From Massilia aurea (GTDB lineage Bacteria > Pseudomonadota > Gammaproteobacteria > Burkholderiales > Burkholderiaceae_D), in NCBI RefSeq assembly GCF_014200505.1, contig NZ_JACHBX010000001.1, forward strand, positions 62,001-126,000: 64,000 nt of DNA, given 5' to 3'. The notes under the pieces were generated by a model, which was given only the letters and a program-made list of their open reading frames with translations, made no database searches and was not told the origin of the DNA. Position numbers and translations under genes: made by a program. Position 1 is the first letter of the stretch. Every line of letters starts with the position of its first letter. This document shows positions 28,004-37,173 of this stretch, piece by piece.

Positions 28004-28801
28004 ATGACGACCGTAGCCGCGATCCAGATGGTTTCCACTCCTAACCTTGAAGACAACCTGGTCACCGTGCGCCGCCTCGTGGCCGAGGCCGCCGGGAAGG
28101 GCGCGACGCTCGTGGCCTTGCCCGAGTACTGGCCGATCATGGGCATGACCGATGTCGACAAGGTGGCGCTGGCCGAAGACCCGGGCGCCGGGCCGATTCA
28201 GGAATGCATGGCCGAACTGGCGCGCGAGCACGGCATCTGGCTGGTCGGCGGCACACTGCCGATCGTCTCGCCGAGCGCCGGCAAGGTGCTCAACACCACG
28301 CTCGTGTACGACCCGCAGGGCATGTCGATGAGCCGCTACGACAAGATCCACCTGTTCGGCTTCAACAAGGGGACGGAATCGTACGACGAGGCGCGCACCA
28401 TCGTGCCAGGCGATACGGTCGGCGTGTTCGATGCGCCGTTCGGCCGCGTGGGGCTGTCGGTGTGCTACGACCTGCGCTTTCCCGAGCTGTACCGTGCGAT
28501 GGGCGAGTGCGCACTGATCATCGTGCCGGCCGCCTTTACCTACACCACCGGCCGCGCGCACTGGGAAGTGCTGCTGCGGGCGCGCGCCATCGAGAACCAG
28601 TGCTATGTGCTGGCCGCTGCCCAGGGCGGCATGCACGTCAATGGCCGCCGCACCTGGGGCCACAGCATGCTGGTCGACCCGTGGGGCGAGGTCAAGGCGG
28701 TGCTGCCGGAAGGCGAGGGCGTGATTGCGGGCGAGCTCGATCCGGTGTTCCTGCTCGGGGTGCGCGACAGCCTGCCGGCGTTGCGGCACCGGAAGATGTA
28801 A
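28004..28801 (+). CDS. Carbon-nitrogen hydrolase (nitrilase superfamily, Nit1/Nit2-like)
   Basis: A 265-residue cytosolic hydrolase. The Glu-Lys-Cys triad of the nitrilase superfamily is intact: Glu41 in LPEYW, Lys114 in RYDKIHLF and Cys154 in SVCYDLRFPELYR. The FPELYR context and length match the bacterial Nit1/Nit2-type branch, members of which remove the amide from deaminated glutathione or act on omega-amides. It follows yhdP by one base and precedes tldD, an order I recall from other Betaproteobacteria. The exact substrate cannot be read from sequence. Confidence 0.92.
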   Translation: MTTVAAIQMVSTPNLEDNLVTVRRLVAEAAGKGATLVALPEYWPIMGMTDVDKVALAEDPGAGPIQECMAELAREHGIWLVGGTLPIVSPSAGKVLNTTLVYDPQGMSMSRYDKIHLFGFNKGTESYDEARTIVPGDTVGVFDAPFGRVGLSVCYDLRFPELYRAMGECALIIVPAAFTYTTGRAHWEVLLRARAIENQCYVLAAAQGGMHVNGRRTWGHSMLVDPWGEVKAVLPEGEGVIAGELDPVFLLGVRDSLPALRHRKM

Positions 28802-28892
28802 ACCAGGCTGTCCCCTGTACCGGGCGCAGCGATGCGAATAAACGGGATATGGCACAATGCCCGTTCCAACCGAACGCATGAATCGACCCACA

Positions 28893-30353
28893 ATGACGCC
28901 ATTCGAACCGAACCTGTCCTCCATCGCTGTTGCCCGCGACGTCCTCCTGACGCCATTCGGCCTGGACGAAGACAAGCTGCTGCGCGCGCTGGGGACGATG
29001 TTCACGCACAAGGTCGACTATGCCGACCTGTACTTCCAGTTCACCAAGAGCGAAGGCTGGAGCCTTGAAGAAGGCATCGTCAAGAGCGGCAGCTTCTCGA
29101 TCGACCAGGGCGTTGGCGTGCGCGCCGTGTCGGGCGAAAAGACGGCGTTTGCGTATTCCGACGAGATTTCCGAACAGGCGCTGCTGGATGCCGCGGCCGC
29201 CACGCGCACCATCGGACGCCAGGGCGCCGGTCGCATCAAGATCGCGCGCAGCACCCAGCACAGCGGCGGGCGCTCGCTGTACCTGCCCAACGATCCGCTG
29301 GCCTCGCTCGATGCGACCGCCAAGGTGACGCTGCTCGAGCGCGTCGAAAAGATGGCGCGCGCGAAAGACCCGCGCGTGGTGCAGGTGATGGCCGGCCTGG
29401 CCGGCGAATACGATGTCGTGCTGGTGCTGCGCAGTGATGGCGTGCTGGCGGCCGATATCCGGCCGCTGGTGCGCGTGTCGGTCACCGTCATCGCCGAGCA
29501 GAACGGGCGGCGTGAAGTCGGTTCGTCCGGCGGCGGCGGGCGCTTCGACTATGGTTACTTTAGCGACGAGGTGCTGGATCGCTATGCGACCGATGCCGTC
29601 AAGGCGGCTTGCGTGAACCTGGAAGCACGGCCAGCACCGGCCGGCCCGATGACGATCGTGCTGGGCCCGGGCTGGCCCGGCGTGCTGCTGCACGAGGCGG
29701 TCGGTCACGGCCTCGAGGGCGACTTCAACCGCAAGGGCTCGTCGTCATATGCCGGCATGATCGGCGAGCGCGTGGCGGCCAAGGGTGTCACCATCGTCGA
29801 CGACGGCACGCTGCAGGACCGGCGCGGCTCGCTCAATGTCGACGACGAAGGCAATCCGACCCAGTGCACGACGCTGATCGAGGATGGCATCCTGAAAGGC
29901 TATATCCAGGACACGATGAACGCGCGCCTGATGAAGATGCCCGTCACCGGCAACGCGCGCCGCGAATCGTTCGCGCACCTGCCGATGCCGCGCATGACCA
30001 ATACCTATATGCTCGCCGGCGACAAGGACCCGCAGGAAATCCTGGCCTCAGTCAAGAACGGCCTGTATGCGGTGAACTTCGGCGGTGGCCAGGTCGATAT
30101 CACGAACGGCAAGTTCGTGTTCTCCGCCAGCGAGGCCTACATGATCGAAGACGGCAAGGTGACGTACCCGGTCAAGGGCGCGACGCTGATCGGCAACGGT
30201 CCTGAAGTGATGAACCGCATCTCGATGATCGGCAACGACATGCGCCTGGATTCGGGCGTGGGCGTGTGCGGCAAGGAAGGCCAGAGCGTGCCGGTGGGTG
30301 TGGGTCAGCCGACCCTGCGCATCGATGGCGTGACGGTCGGCGGCACGGCTTGA
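28893..30353 (+). CDS. tldD: Metalloprotease TldD
   Basis: A 486-residue TldD/PmbA-family zinc metalloprotease. In E. coli the TldD/TldE heterodimer trims unfolded peptides, matures microcin B17 and degrades CcdA. The zinc-binding HEAVGH is at 267-272, followed by GLEGDFN. Other strongly conserved stretches are [26 protein letters not shown] and the C-terminal [20 protein letters not shown]. The start is uncertain: ATGs at 28857, 28878 and 28893 are in frame and none has a clear ribosome-binding site. The shortest already gives full coverage of the family. The partner gene tldE (pmbA) is not in the window. Confidence 0.95.
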   Translation: MTPFEPNLSSIAVARDVLLTPFGLDEDKLLRALGTMFTHKVDYADLYFQFTKSEGWSLEEGIVKSGSFSIDQGVGVRAVSGEKTAFAYSDEISEQALLDAAAATRTIGRQGAGRIKIARSTQHSGGRSLYLPNDPLASLDATAKVTLLERVEKMARAKDPRVVQVMAGLAGEYDVVLVLRSDGVLAADIRPLVRVSVTVIAEQNGRREVGSSGGGGRFDYGYFSDEVLDRYATDAVKAACVNLEARPAPAGPMTIVLGPGWPGVLLHEAVGHGLEGDFNRKGSSSYAGMIGERVAAKGVTIVDDGTLQDRRGSLNVDDEGNPTQCTTLIEDGILKGYIQDTMNARLMKMPVTGNARRESFAHLPMPRMTNTYMLAGDKDPQEILASVKNGLYAVNFGGGQVDITNGKFVFSASEAYMIEDGKVTYPVKGATLIGNGPEVMNRISMIGNDMRLDSGVGVCGKEGQSVPVGVGQPTLRIDGVTVGGTA

Positions 30354-30484
30354 AGCTGCGTCGATACTGCGCTGCTGTGGTATCGCGTAACAAGCTGTCT
30401 GTACAAGCCGTCATCGACGGATAAAGGGCTTGCCAAGTTTTGCGGGTTGTTGCTATAGTCAATTGACCAAACACGGACGACATC
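30354..30484 (+). promoter_or_regulatory. Promoter region of the aroG leader
   Basis: TTGCCA at 30430-30435, an 18-nt spacer, then TATAGT at 30454-30459 fits a sigma-70 promoter starting about 20 nt upstream of the leader peptide ATG. No clear terminator for tldD is visible upstream of it. Confidence 0.65.
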
Positions 30485-30568
30485 ATGCGCCACGCTTTCT
30501 TTACCCGCTTTTTTTACTTTAGCCATTCCAGCCTCAGGCGGTGGAACAGCAGCGGGTACGCGCAGTAA
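30485..30568 (+). CDS. Phenylalanine-rich leader peptide of aroG
   Basis: A 27-codon ORF beginning MRHAFFTRFFYFSH, with Phe at positions 5, 6, 9, 10 and 12 and Tyr at 11. It is followed directly by an intrinsic terminator and then aroG. The composition is like the pheA leader of E. coli (also a short peptide crowded with Phe), which acts by ribosome stalling when Phe-tRNA is scarce. The ribosome-binding site is weak (GGAC about ten bases upstream). The ORF is too short for routine gene finders. Its role is inferred from its position and from the paired structures at 30526-30614. Confidence 0.8.
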   Translation: MRHAFFTRFFYFSHSSLRRWNSSGYAQ

Positions 30569-30614
30569 AGTCCCGGCAGCATCCAAACAAACCGCCAGCA
30601 ATGGCGGTTTTTTT
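30526..30614 (+). promoter_or_regulatory. Transcription attenuator upstream of aroG (1:2, 2:3 and 3:4 pairings)
   Basis: Segment 1 TTCCAGCC (30526-30533) can pair with segment 2 GGC-GG-TGGAA (30537-30546). Segment 2 GGCGGT (30537-30542) can instead pair with segment 3 ACCGCC (30591-30596). Segment 3 AAACCGCCA (30589-30597) pairs with segment 4 TGGCGGTTT (30602-30610), followed by T residues, giving an intrinsic terminator. A ribosome stalled at the Phe codons (30497-30520) would cover segment 1 and leave 2 free for 2:3, favouring read-through. Confidence 0.8.
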
Positions 30615-30665
30615 ATTTCAGACGAACTAAAACCGAACACAACCGAGCACGAAAGAGAGTCCAGC

Positions 30666-31724
30666 ATGCCCCGCACCGACGACCTACGCATCCGTGAAAT
30701 GAAGGAATTGACGCCACCCTCGCACCTGATCCGCGAGTACCCCGTCACCCCGGCGGCCGAGCAGACCGCGGCCGGCGCGCGCGTCGACCTGCACCGCATC
30801 CTGCACGGCCAGGACGACCGCCTGATGGTGGTGATCGGGCCGTGCTCGATCCACGACCCGAAGGCCGCGATCGAATACGCCCACCGGCTGGTGGAGCAGC
30901 GCCGCCGCTTTGCCGGTGAACTCGAGATCGTAATGCGGGTCTACTTTGAAAAGCCCCGCACGACGGTGGGCTGGAAAGGCCTGATCAACGACCCGTACAT
31001 GGACAACAGCTTCCGCATCAATGACGGCCTGCGCATGGCGCGCGAGCTGCTGCGCGACATCAACGAGATGGGCCTGCCGGCCGGCACCGAATTCCTCGAT
31101 GTGATCAGCCCGCAGTACATCGCCGACCTGATCAGCTGGGGCGCCATCGGTGCGCGCACGACCGAGTCGCAGGTGCACCGCGAGCTGGCGTCCGGCCTGT
31201 CGTGCCCGGTCGGTTTCAAGAACGGCACCGATGGCAATATCAAGATCGCGACCGAGGCCATCAAGGCTGCGTCGCAGCCGCACCACTTCTTGTCAGTGAC
31301 CAAGGGTGGCCACTCGGCCATCGTGTCGACCTCGGGCAACGAGGATTGCCACATCATCCTGCGTGGCGGCAAGGCGCCGAACTACGACGCCGCCAGCGTC
31401 GACGAAGCCTGCCGCCAGATCGCCGCGCTGGGCCTGGCCAGCCGCCTGATGATCGACGCGTCGCATGCCAACAGTTCGAAAAAACCCGAGAACCAGGTGC
31501 CCGTGTGCGCCGACATCGCCACGCAGATTGCAGCCGGCGACGATCGCATCGTGGGCGTGATGATCGAGTCGAATCTGGTGGGTGGACGTCAGGATCTGGT
31601 GCCGGGCAAGGAGCTGACCTATGGCCAGTCGGTGACCGATGGCTGTATCGACTGGGACAGCAGCCTGCAGGTGCTGGACGGCCTGGCGGCGGCGGTGCGC
31701 CAGCGCCGCCTGCGCCAGGAATAA
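30666..31724 (+). CDS. aroG: 3-deoxy-7-phosphoheptulonate (DAHP) synthase, class I
   Basis: A 352-residue enzyme that condenses phosphoenolpyruvate and erythrose 4-phosphate, the first step of the shikimate pathway to aromatic amino acids. Visible: VVIGPCSIHDP with the metal-ligand Cys60, MRVYFEKPRTTVGWKGL, FKNGTDGNIKIATEA and the C-terminal YGQSVTDGCIDW. Length and N-terminus match the AroF/AroG/AroH type. Which aromatic amino acid inhibits the enzyme cannot be read safely. The Phe-rich leader and attenuator directly upstream point to control by phenylalanine supply. The gene name is the usual one for this family; the isozyme type is inferred. Confidence 0.95.
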   Translation: MPRTDDLRIREMKELTPPSHLIREYPVTPAAEQTAAGARVDLHRILHGQDDRLMVVIGPCSIHDPKAAIEYAHRLVEQRRRFAGELEIVMRVYFEKPRTTVGWKGLINDPYMDNSFRINDGLRMARELLRDINEMGLPAGTEFLDVISPQYIADLISWGAIGARTTESQVHRELASGLSCPVGFKNGTDGNIKIATEAIKAASQPHHFLSVTKGGHSAIVSTSGNEDCHIILRGGKAPNYDAASVDEACRQIAALGLASRLMIDASHANSSKKPENQVPVCADIATQIAAGDDRIVGVMIESNLVGGRQDLVPGKELTYGQSVTDGCIDWDSSLQVLDGLAAAVRQRRLRQE

Positions 31725-31757
31725 ACCAGGCGGCGCGCGATGCGCCGCCGCAACGAC

Positions 31758-31786
31758 AAAGGGGCGCACCGAGGTGCGCCCCTTTC
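31758..31786. terminator. Hairpin terminator between aroG and the convergent receptor gene
   Basis: A 13-bp perfect stem (AAAGGGGCGCACC / GGTGCGCCCCTTT) with a two-base loop lies between convergent genes. Its T tracts are short on both sides. Confidence 0.8.
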
Positions 31787-31803
31787 GTTCTAACTTACTG
31801 CGA

Positions 31804-34689
31804 TCAGAACTTGGCGGTCAGGTTCAGGAAGATATGACGGCCCATCGCGTCATACACCTGCGGGTAGGTATTGCCGTTGCCGAAGACGGCAGCGACCACG
31901 CCCGACAGCGGTGGATCCTTGTCCAGCGCGTTGTTCATGCCGGCGCGCAGGGTGAAGTTCCGGTTGATCTGCCAGCTGCTGACCAGATCCAGGTAGTTGC
32001 GTGCGCCCAGGCTTGCATCCGCTGGTTCCGATTCGGTGTCGAGGTCCACACCGCGCACATAGCGCCAGGTCGCGCCCAGTTCCACGCCATTCCATGGGGT
32101 GCCCCAGACAGCGCGCACCTTGTGACGCCATTTTGGCAGCGGCACGCCGCAGGTAGGACCGTGCAGGCCAGCGCACTCACGCGTATCGCCGCCTGGCAAG
32201 TCCTGTTGCTTGAACTCTTTCAGGTAGGTGCCCATCAGCGACAGGTTCAGGCTGCCCCAGTCGCCCAGCTTGGCGTTCCAGTTCGCGCCCAGGTCGATAC
32301 CTTTGGTCGACGACATGCCCAGGTTCTGGTTGGTGGCGACGATCTGCGCGGTTTCCAGTGCCCACAGGGTACCCAGACGGTCACGCGTGATCAGCGAGCA
32401 GAACGTCGGGTCGCCCGTTGCCAGGCAGCTCTCGAGGCTGGTCGTTGCCGGCAAGCCGCCGATGATGCCCTTGACCTTCATGTCGAAGGCGTCGATGGTG
32501 ACCGACGTGTTGCGCGTCGGGGTCAGCACCAGGCCCAGCGTGTACGAGTCGGATTCCTCTGGCGCCAGGTTCGTATTGCCGCCCGTGATCTGGTTGTACT
32601 GCTGGGCTGGCGAATCGACGATGTTGCCGTACTGGGCCGCCGTGACGCCGGTGCGTGCGCACTGGGCCAGGGTCGCGGTCGGGGTCTCGCCGGCGCATGG
32701 GTCGGACGACATGTCGTACAGGCCCAGGCCCGCCGGCGTGTACAGTTCGACCACGTTGGCGGCGCGCGCCGCACGCTGATAGCTGAAGCGGAACTTGGCT
32801 TCCTTGATGGGCGCCCACTCGATGCCGGCACCATACGAGCTGGTCTTCTGGCCGGTCGAATAATCTGATTTGCGATAGCTGGCGGTGACGTTGAGCTGGT
32901 CGGCGAACGGCTGCTTCTGCAGGATCGGGATGCGGGTTTCGGCGTAGTAGTCACGCACGCTGAACTGGCCGCTCACGTTCTTGGTCGGGCCGCCCTGGCC
33001 GGCGAGGTCACCCGATTCGAAGGCGGCGTCGTTGTCCAGCGACAGTTTTTCGGTGCGGTGTTCCCAGCCGAGCGCCAGGCCGATGCCTTCGGTGCTGGTC
33101 GGGAGCTTCAGGCCGTATTCACCCAGGTCGGTCGACAGGTTGACGCCTTGCACGGTTTGCGACGTGTTGCCGCGCTGGAAGCCCGGGGTTTGCAGGTAGG
33201 TCAGTGCTTCCTTGGTGACGCCGCCGAGGCTCCAGATATTGTAGGGCACGCAGTTCGGATCGATGCCGTTCAGGGTGCTGCGGCAGACCGGTGCACCGTT
33301 GGCGCCGGGGACGACGTCCAGTGCACGCGCGCTGCGCGCCACCGAGAAGTCGTTGAAGTAGGTTTCGGCGTAGCGGACCTTGCCGACCTGCGCGAAGACG
33401 TCGTATTTCCAGTTGCCGACATCGCCCTTGACGCCAACCACGCCGCGGTAGGACGTGTGGTTCAGATCGTCGCGGCGGCCACCGCCTTCGACGTTGCGGC
33501 GGAAGATCACCAGATCGGCCGTGTCGCCAGGGGCGTTCAGGCCCAGCGTCCGGCGCCAGGCGTTCGACAGCAGTGGGTTTTCGAAGGTGATCGCATTGGC
33601 GCCGGAAGCGTCGAGGCCGAACAGGCCGGATGGCGCAATCTGGGCAACGGTGCTGTCATCGTGGAAGCTGGCCTCGCCGTAGACGCGGGTCTTGTCGTTG
33701 ATGTCGTAGTGCGTGAACGAGCTGAACGTGTAGCGCTCCGACGGACGGCGGAAATAGTTCAGCGGACCGAAGTTGTAGGCATCGTTCGCGCCGATGTACG
33801 GGCGCACGCCGCCGTTTGCATCGGCCACGGTGAAGCTGCGCGTGCCAACCAGGAAGCGACCCGGGAAGCTGGTGCCGGAGCCGCCGCAGTTGAACGTGTC
33901 GCCCGTGGTGGAGCCGCCCAGCGAGCACGCGGTGAAGTCACGCTCCGATTGCAGCAGCGCGTCTTCCTTCTTGTAGCCCAGGAACACCACGGCATTGCCG
34001 CGGCCATCGGCGAAGTTGCCGCCCATCGTGAGGCTGATGTCCTTGACCTTGGCGTCAGCGCTCTTGTCGCCCGGCAGCTGGAAGTTGCGGCGCGTGGCGG
34101 CATCGGCTGCCGGCCCGCCGTTTTGCTGGTGGTTGTAGAACTGGTAGTTGCTGTCAATCTGGACGCCCTGGAAGTTGTCGTCCATGATGAAGTTGACCAC
34201 GCCGGCCACGGCGTCGGAGCCGTAGATGGCGCCGGCGCCGCCGGTCAGCACTTCGACGCGCTTGACCAGGCCCACCGGGATCTGGTTCAGGTCGGCGGCC
34301 GGATTGCGCGGGCTGCCTGCTGGCAGGCGGCGGCCATTGACCAGCACCAGGGTGCGGTCGGCGCCGAAGTTGCGCAGGTTGACAGTCGCGGTGCCGGTCG
34401 AGCCGTTCGAGACCGAGCCGCCCTGGTCGGCGAAGACCTGGGGCAGGTTGTTGAGCAGGCTCTCGACCGAGCGCACACCTTCGAGCTTGATGTCCTTGGC
34501 GTTGACGACGGTAACTGGACTGATGCTTTCCAGGTTGGCCGTGGCGATGCGTGAACCGGTCACTTCCACGCGCTGAGGTTCGCCTGTAGCGGGCGCCGTG
34601 TCCTGGGCGTGGGCCGCCGAGAACGCGACGATCATGCCGCCTGCACAGATCAGTCGAACCGATCGAGATAACACTGTTTCAACCATCAT
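31804..34689 (-). CDS. TonB-dependent receptor
   Basis: A 961-residue outer-membrane receptor. The signal peptide starts MMVETVLSRSVRLICAGG and ends AAHAQ, followed by [18 protein letters not shown]. The plug contains VKRVEVLTGGAGAIYGSDA and VAGVVNFIMDD; the barrel ends MGRHIFLNLTAKF. The ATG at 34689 gives the best signal peptide and mirrors the start of the receptor at 17295; an ATG at 34743 would add 18 residues. It is divergent from the peptide-type ABC transporter at 35219, so outer- and inner-membrane uptake of one ligand is conceivable but unproven. It carries the shared receptor promoter. Confidence 0.9.
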   Translation of the reverse strand: MMVETVLSRSVRLICAGGMIVAFSAAHAQDTAPATGEPQRVEVTGSRIATANLESISPVTVVNAKDIKLEGVRSVESLLNNLPQVFADQGGSVSNGSTGTATVNLRNFGADRTLVLVNGRRLPAGSPRNPAADLNQIPVGLVKRVEVLTGGAGAIYGSDAVAGVVNFIMDDNFQGVQIDSNYQFYNHQQNGGPAADAATRRNFQLPGDKSADAKVKDISLTMGGNFADGRGNAVVFLGYKKEDALLQSERDFTACSLGGSTTGDTFNCGGSGTSFPGRFLVGTRSFTVADANGGVRPYIGANDAYNFGPLNYFRRPSERYTFSSFTHYDINDKTRVYGEASFHDDSTVAQIAPSGLFGLDASGANAITFENPLLSNAWRRTLGLNAPGDTADLVIFRRNVEGGGRRDDLNHTSYRGVVGVKGDVGNWKYDVFAQVGKVRYAETYFNDFSVARSARALDVVPGANGAPVCRSTLNGIDPNCVPYNIWSLGGVTKEALTYLQTPGFQRGNTSQTVQGVNLSTDLGEYGLKLPTSTEGIGLALGWEHRTEKLSLDNDAAFESGDLAGQGGPTKNVSGQFSVRDYYAETRIPILQKQPFADQLNVTASYRKSDYSTGQKTSSYGAGIEWAPIKEAKFRFSYQRAARAANVVELYTPAGLGLYDMSSDPCAGETPTATLAQCARTGVTAAQYGNIVDSPAQQYNQITGGNTNLAPEESDSYTLGLVLTPTRNTSVTIDAFDMKVKGIIGGLPATTSLESCLATGDPTFCSLITRDRLGTLWALETAQIVATNQNLGMSSTKGIDLGANWNAKLGDWGSLNLSLMGTYLKEFKQQDLPGGDTRECAGLHGPTCGVPLPKWRHKVRAVWGTPWNGVELGATWRYVRGVDLDTESEPADASLGARNYLDLVSSWQINRNFTLRAGMNNALDKDPPLSGVVAAVFGNGNTYPQVYDAMGRHIFLNLTAKF

Positions 34690-35218
34690 GTCGATTTTCC
34701 CAGGTAAGACCTGCAGGGCGGATGTCGCCTGCAGTAATGTCATTGGATTGCCACCGCGAATAGCAGCGTCGAATTTTTACTACTTGGCAATAAAAACATT
34801 TCCGGTAAGGCAGTGTCAACGTATAAAGTCTTTACGAATCAAAAATACAACTGTGCGCCGACTAGTCTGTACAAGTATGCATTTTGGTGCTAGTCATGAT
34901 TCCGACATGAAAAATAATATGTGGAATATATGAAGGAAAATATAGTTTGTCCGGTATTTAATGCGGTAATCATGCAAATTTTTGGCAGGGATTGCTGTTT
35001 AGGCGTATGTATGCAGGTTCATGTGTGACACGATATCGACCCGATTTAAATGTCACAAATGTCAGTACATTCGATAACCCGTATCTATCTCCCCATGACA
35101 TCCTGCATCTGTCAGCGCGCGCCGATATGCGCTATCGTGTCGGGTTCGCAACGCCTGCATTGGCGTCGCGGATTACACGGGAAATGGCACGTTCGCCTGG
35201 TCCCGGTTCGGGAGTGTC
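34690..35218. other. Divergent intergenic region between a receptor and an ABC transporter operon
   Basis: The left part is AT-rich and holds the receptor promoter (34790-34852). The right part leads to the transporter, whose start has a GGGAGTG ribosome-binding site. No solute-binding protein gene and no terminator are present. No convincing -35/-10 pair was found for the transporter. Confidence 0.5.
34790..34852 (-). promoter_or_regulatory. Promoter and upstream box of the receptor gene starting at 34689
   Basis: On the minus strand, AGTTGTATTT (34843-34852) lies 23 nt before -35 TTGACA (34814-34819). An 18-nt spacer ending ATGT precedes TTTTAT (34790-34795) and TGC. Confidence 0.7.
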
Positions 35219-36157
35219 ATGCTTGCTTATATCGTCCGGCGCCTGTGGCAAATGTTGCCGACCATGGCGGGCGTCGTACTGCTGGTGTTTGTGCTGTTCA
35301 ACTGGGTCGGCGGTGATCCGGCCTATCTGTTGGCCGGCAAGATGGCCGATGCGAACGCCATCGAGAACATCCGGCGCCAGCTGGGCACTGACCAGCCGTA
35401 CCCGGTGCAGCTGTGGATCTTCGTGCAGCAAATCGTCACGTTCGACTTCGGCAATGCCTGGAGCACGGGCGAACCGGTGGCCCAGATCATCACCAGCCGC
35501 CTGGGGCCATCGCTCACTGTCCTGATCCCGCTCACCGTGCTCGAAGTGTTCTTTGGCATTGCGCTGGCGCTGGGCATCGCCTTCGTGCGCGGCTCGCTGA
35601 CCGACCGCGCCGTGATGATTGCCTGCACGGTGGGCATGTCGATCTCGATCCTCGTGTATATCTCGGTGTTCCAGTACGTGTTTGCCTACCAGCTGGGCCT
35701 GTTTCCGGTGCAGGGCTGGGGCAGCACCCTGGGCGAGAATCTGCTGCACTACGCGCTGCTGCCGATCATCATTGGCCTGGCGGTCTCGATCGCGCCGACG
35801 CTGCGGCTGTACCGCAGCTTCGTGCTCGACGAAGTGGGGCAGGATTACGTACGCACGGCGCGTGCCAAGGGCTTGAGCGAGCGCCGCATCGTCTGGGTGC
35901 ACGTGCTGCGCAATGCGGCCATTCCCATCATCACGCACGTGATGGCGAACCTGCCGGCGCTGCTGATCGGGGCGTTTCTTCTTGAGCGTTTCTTCGGCAT
36001 TCCCGGCATCGGGCGCGAAGTCATTCTTGCCGTTGAGCGCAGCGACTTCCCGGTGATCAAGGCGATCACGGTCTATGTCGCGGCTGCGACGATGGTGTTC
36101 AACCTGCTGGCCGACCTGCTGTACCGGGCCGTCGATCCGCGCGTGCAATTCCGATGA
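35219..36157 (+). CDS. ABC transporter permease, oligopeptide/dipeptide type (OppB/DppB-like)
   Basis: A 312-residue inner-membrane permease with the usual six helices and a first helix at the extreme N-terminus (MLAYIVRRLWQMLPTMAGVV). The cytoplasmic EAA coupling loop is visible as DYVRTARAKGLSERRIVWVHVLRNA, adjusted by family, followed by the FFGIPGIGRE segment typical of OppB/DppB proteins. The length matches that family. It starts a three-gene operon and overlaps the next permease by an ATGA. Peptides are the likeliest substrate, but nickel and glutathione systems share this architecture. Confidence 0.92.
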   Translation: MLAYIVRRLWQMLPTMAGVVLLVFVLFNWVGGDPAYLLAGKMADANAIENIRRQLGTDQPYPVQLWIFVQQIVTFDFGNAWSTGEPVAQIITSRLGPSLTVLIPLTVLEVFFGIALALGIAFVRGSLTDRAVMIACTVGMSISILVYISVFQYVFAYQLGLFPVQGWGSTLGENLLHYALLPIIIGLAVSIAPTLRLYRSFVLDEVGQDYVRTARAKGLSERRIVWVHVLRNAAIPIITHVMANLPALLIGAFLLERFFGIPGIGREVILAVERSDFPVIKAITVYVAAATMVFNLLADLLYRAVDPRVQFR

Positions 36158-37173
36158 TGACAATGCAGACATCCGACGATTCAGCCGGCCTGTGGACGCT
36201 GGCCTGGCGCCGCCTGCGGGCGGACCGCGTGGCGATGGCGGCGCTTGCCGTCGTGGTCGGCTTTTTGCTGCTGGTGCTGCTGTCAAGCACGGGCCTGGTG
36301 GCCGCCGACTGGGAAGACGAGGTGGCCGTCAATTACGCGCCGCCGGGCTTTGTCGGCGCCGATGCGACGGCGCGCGCACTGGCGCAGGCGCAACTGCCGC
36401 GCGCCACGCCGCCGAATGCGTTCGATCCGCTGGCGGCCGAACTGGCAGCGTTGCAGGCCCAGGTGGCGGCCACGCACCCGCCGGTGGCCAAGCGCACGAC
36501 GCTGCTGTTTGGCGCCGATAAATGGGGCCACGACATCGTCAGGAAAACGATCAAGGGTGGCGAGACGTCGATCGTCGTCGGCCTGGTCGCGGCGCTGCTG
36601 GCTGTCACGCTGGGCACGCTGTTCGGCGCCGTCGCCGGGTTCTTCGGTGGCTGGGTCGACGATCTGTTCAACTGGTTCTACAGCATCTTCACGTCGATTC
36701 CGTCAATCCTGATGATCCTGACCGTGGCCGCCGTACTGCAGCAAAAGGGCGTGACGACCATTGTGCTGATCCTGGGCCTGACCGGCTGGACGGGACCGTT
36801 TCGCCTGATGCGCGCCGAATACATCAAGCACAGCGCGCGCGAATACGTGATGGCGGCCAACGCCATCGGCGCGTCGAACTGGCAGCGCATGTTCGGGCAT
36901 ATCCTGCCGAACGTGTCGCATGTGGCGCTGGTGCAGATGTCGATCCTCGTGGTCGGCTTCATCAAGGCCGAAGTGATCCTGTCGTTCCTGGGTTTCGGCG
37001 TGCCGGTGGGCACCGTCTCGTGGGGCAGCATGCTCAACGAAGCGCAGAATGAACTCATCCTCGGCAAGTGGTGGCAACTGGCGGCCGCCGCCGGCGCCAT
37101 GGCGGTGCTGGTCACCAGTTTTTCGCTGTTTGCCGACGCCCTGCGCGACGCGCTCGACCCCAAGATCAAATGA
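36154..37173 (+). CDS. ABC transporter permease, oligopeptide/dipeptide type (OppC/DppC-like)
   Basis: A 339-residue partner permease. The first helix (VGFLLLVLLSSTGLV) is followed by an unusually long, Ala-rich periplasmic stretch, residues about 50-115, before LLFGADKWGHDIVRKTIKGG, the conserved segment that opens the transport domain in OppC/DppC. The coupling loop is EYVMAANAIGASNWQRMFGHILPN. The start overlaps the upstream stop (ATGA) and its own stop overlaps the ATPase start (ATGA), so all three genes are translationally coupled. The long loop makes it somewhat larger than the usual 300 residues. Confidence 0.92.
   Translation: MMTMQTSDDSAGLWTLAWRRLRADRVAMAALAVVVGFLLLVLLSSTGLVAADWEDEVAVNYAPPGFVGADATARALAQAQLPRATPPNAFDPLAAELAALQAQVAATHPPVAKRTTLLFGADKWGHDIVRKTIKGGETSIVVGLVAALLAVTLGTLFGAVAGFFGGWVDDLFNWFYSIFTSIPSILMILTVAAVLQQKGVTTIVLILGLTGWTGPFRLMRAEYIKHSAREYVMAANAIGASNWQRMFGHILPNVSHVALVQMSILVVGFIKAEVILSFLGFGVPVGTVSWGSMLNEAQNELILGKWWQLAAAAGAMAVLVTSFSLFADALRDALDPKIK

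Noticed and set aside
35010..35100. CRP-like site (TGTGACACGATATC) upstream of the ABC transporter
   Set aside because: Only one half-site is good, and the second half does not match at the right distance.
34992..35525. Plus-strand open reading frame overlapping the start of the first ABC permease
   Set aside because: It is out of frame with the permease, has low-complexity Arg/Ser/Cys composition and no start signal. It is not a solute-binding protein.
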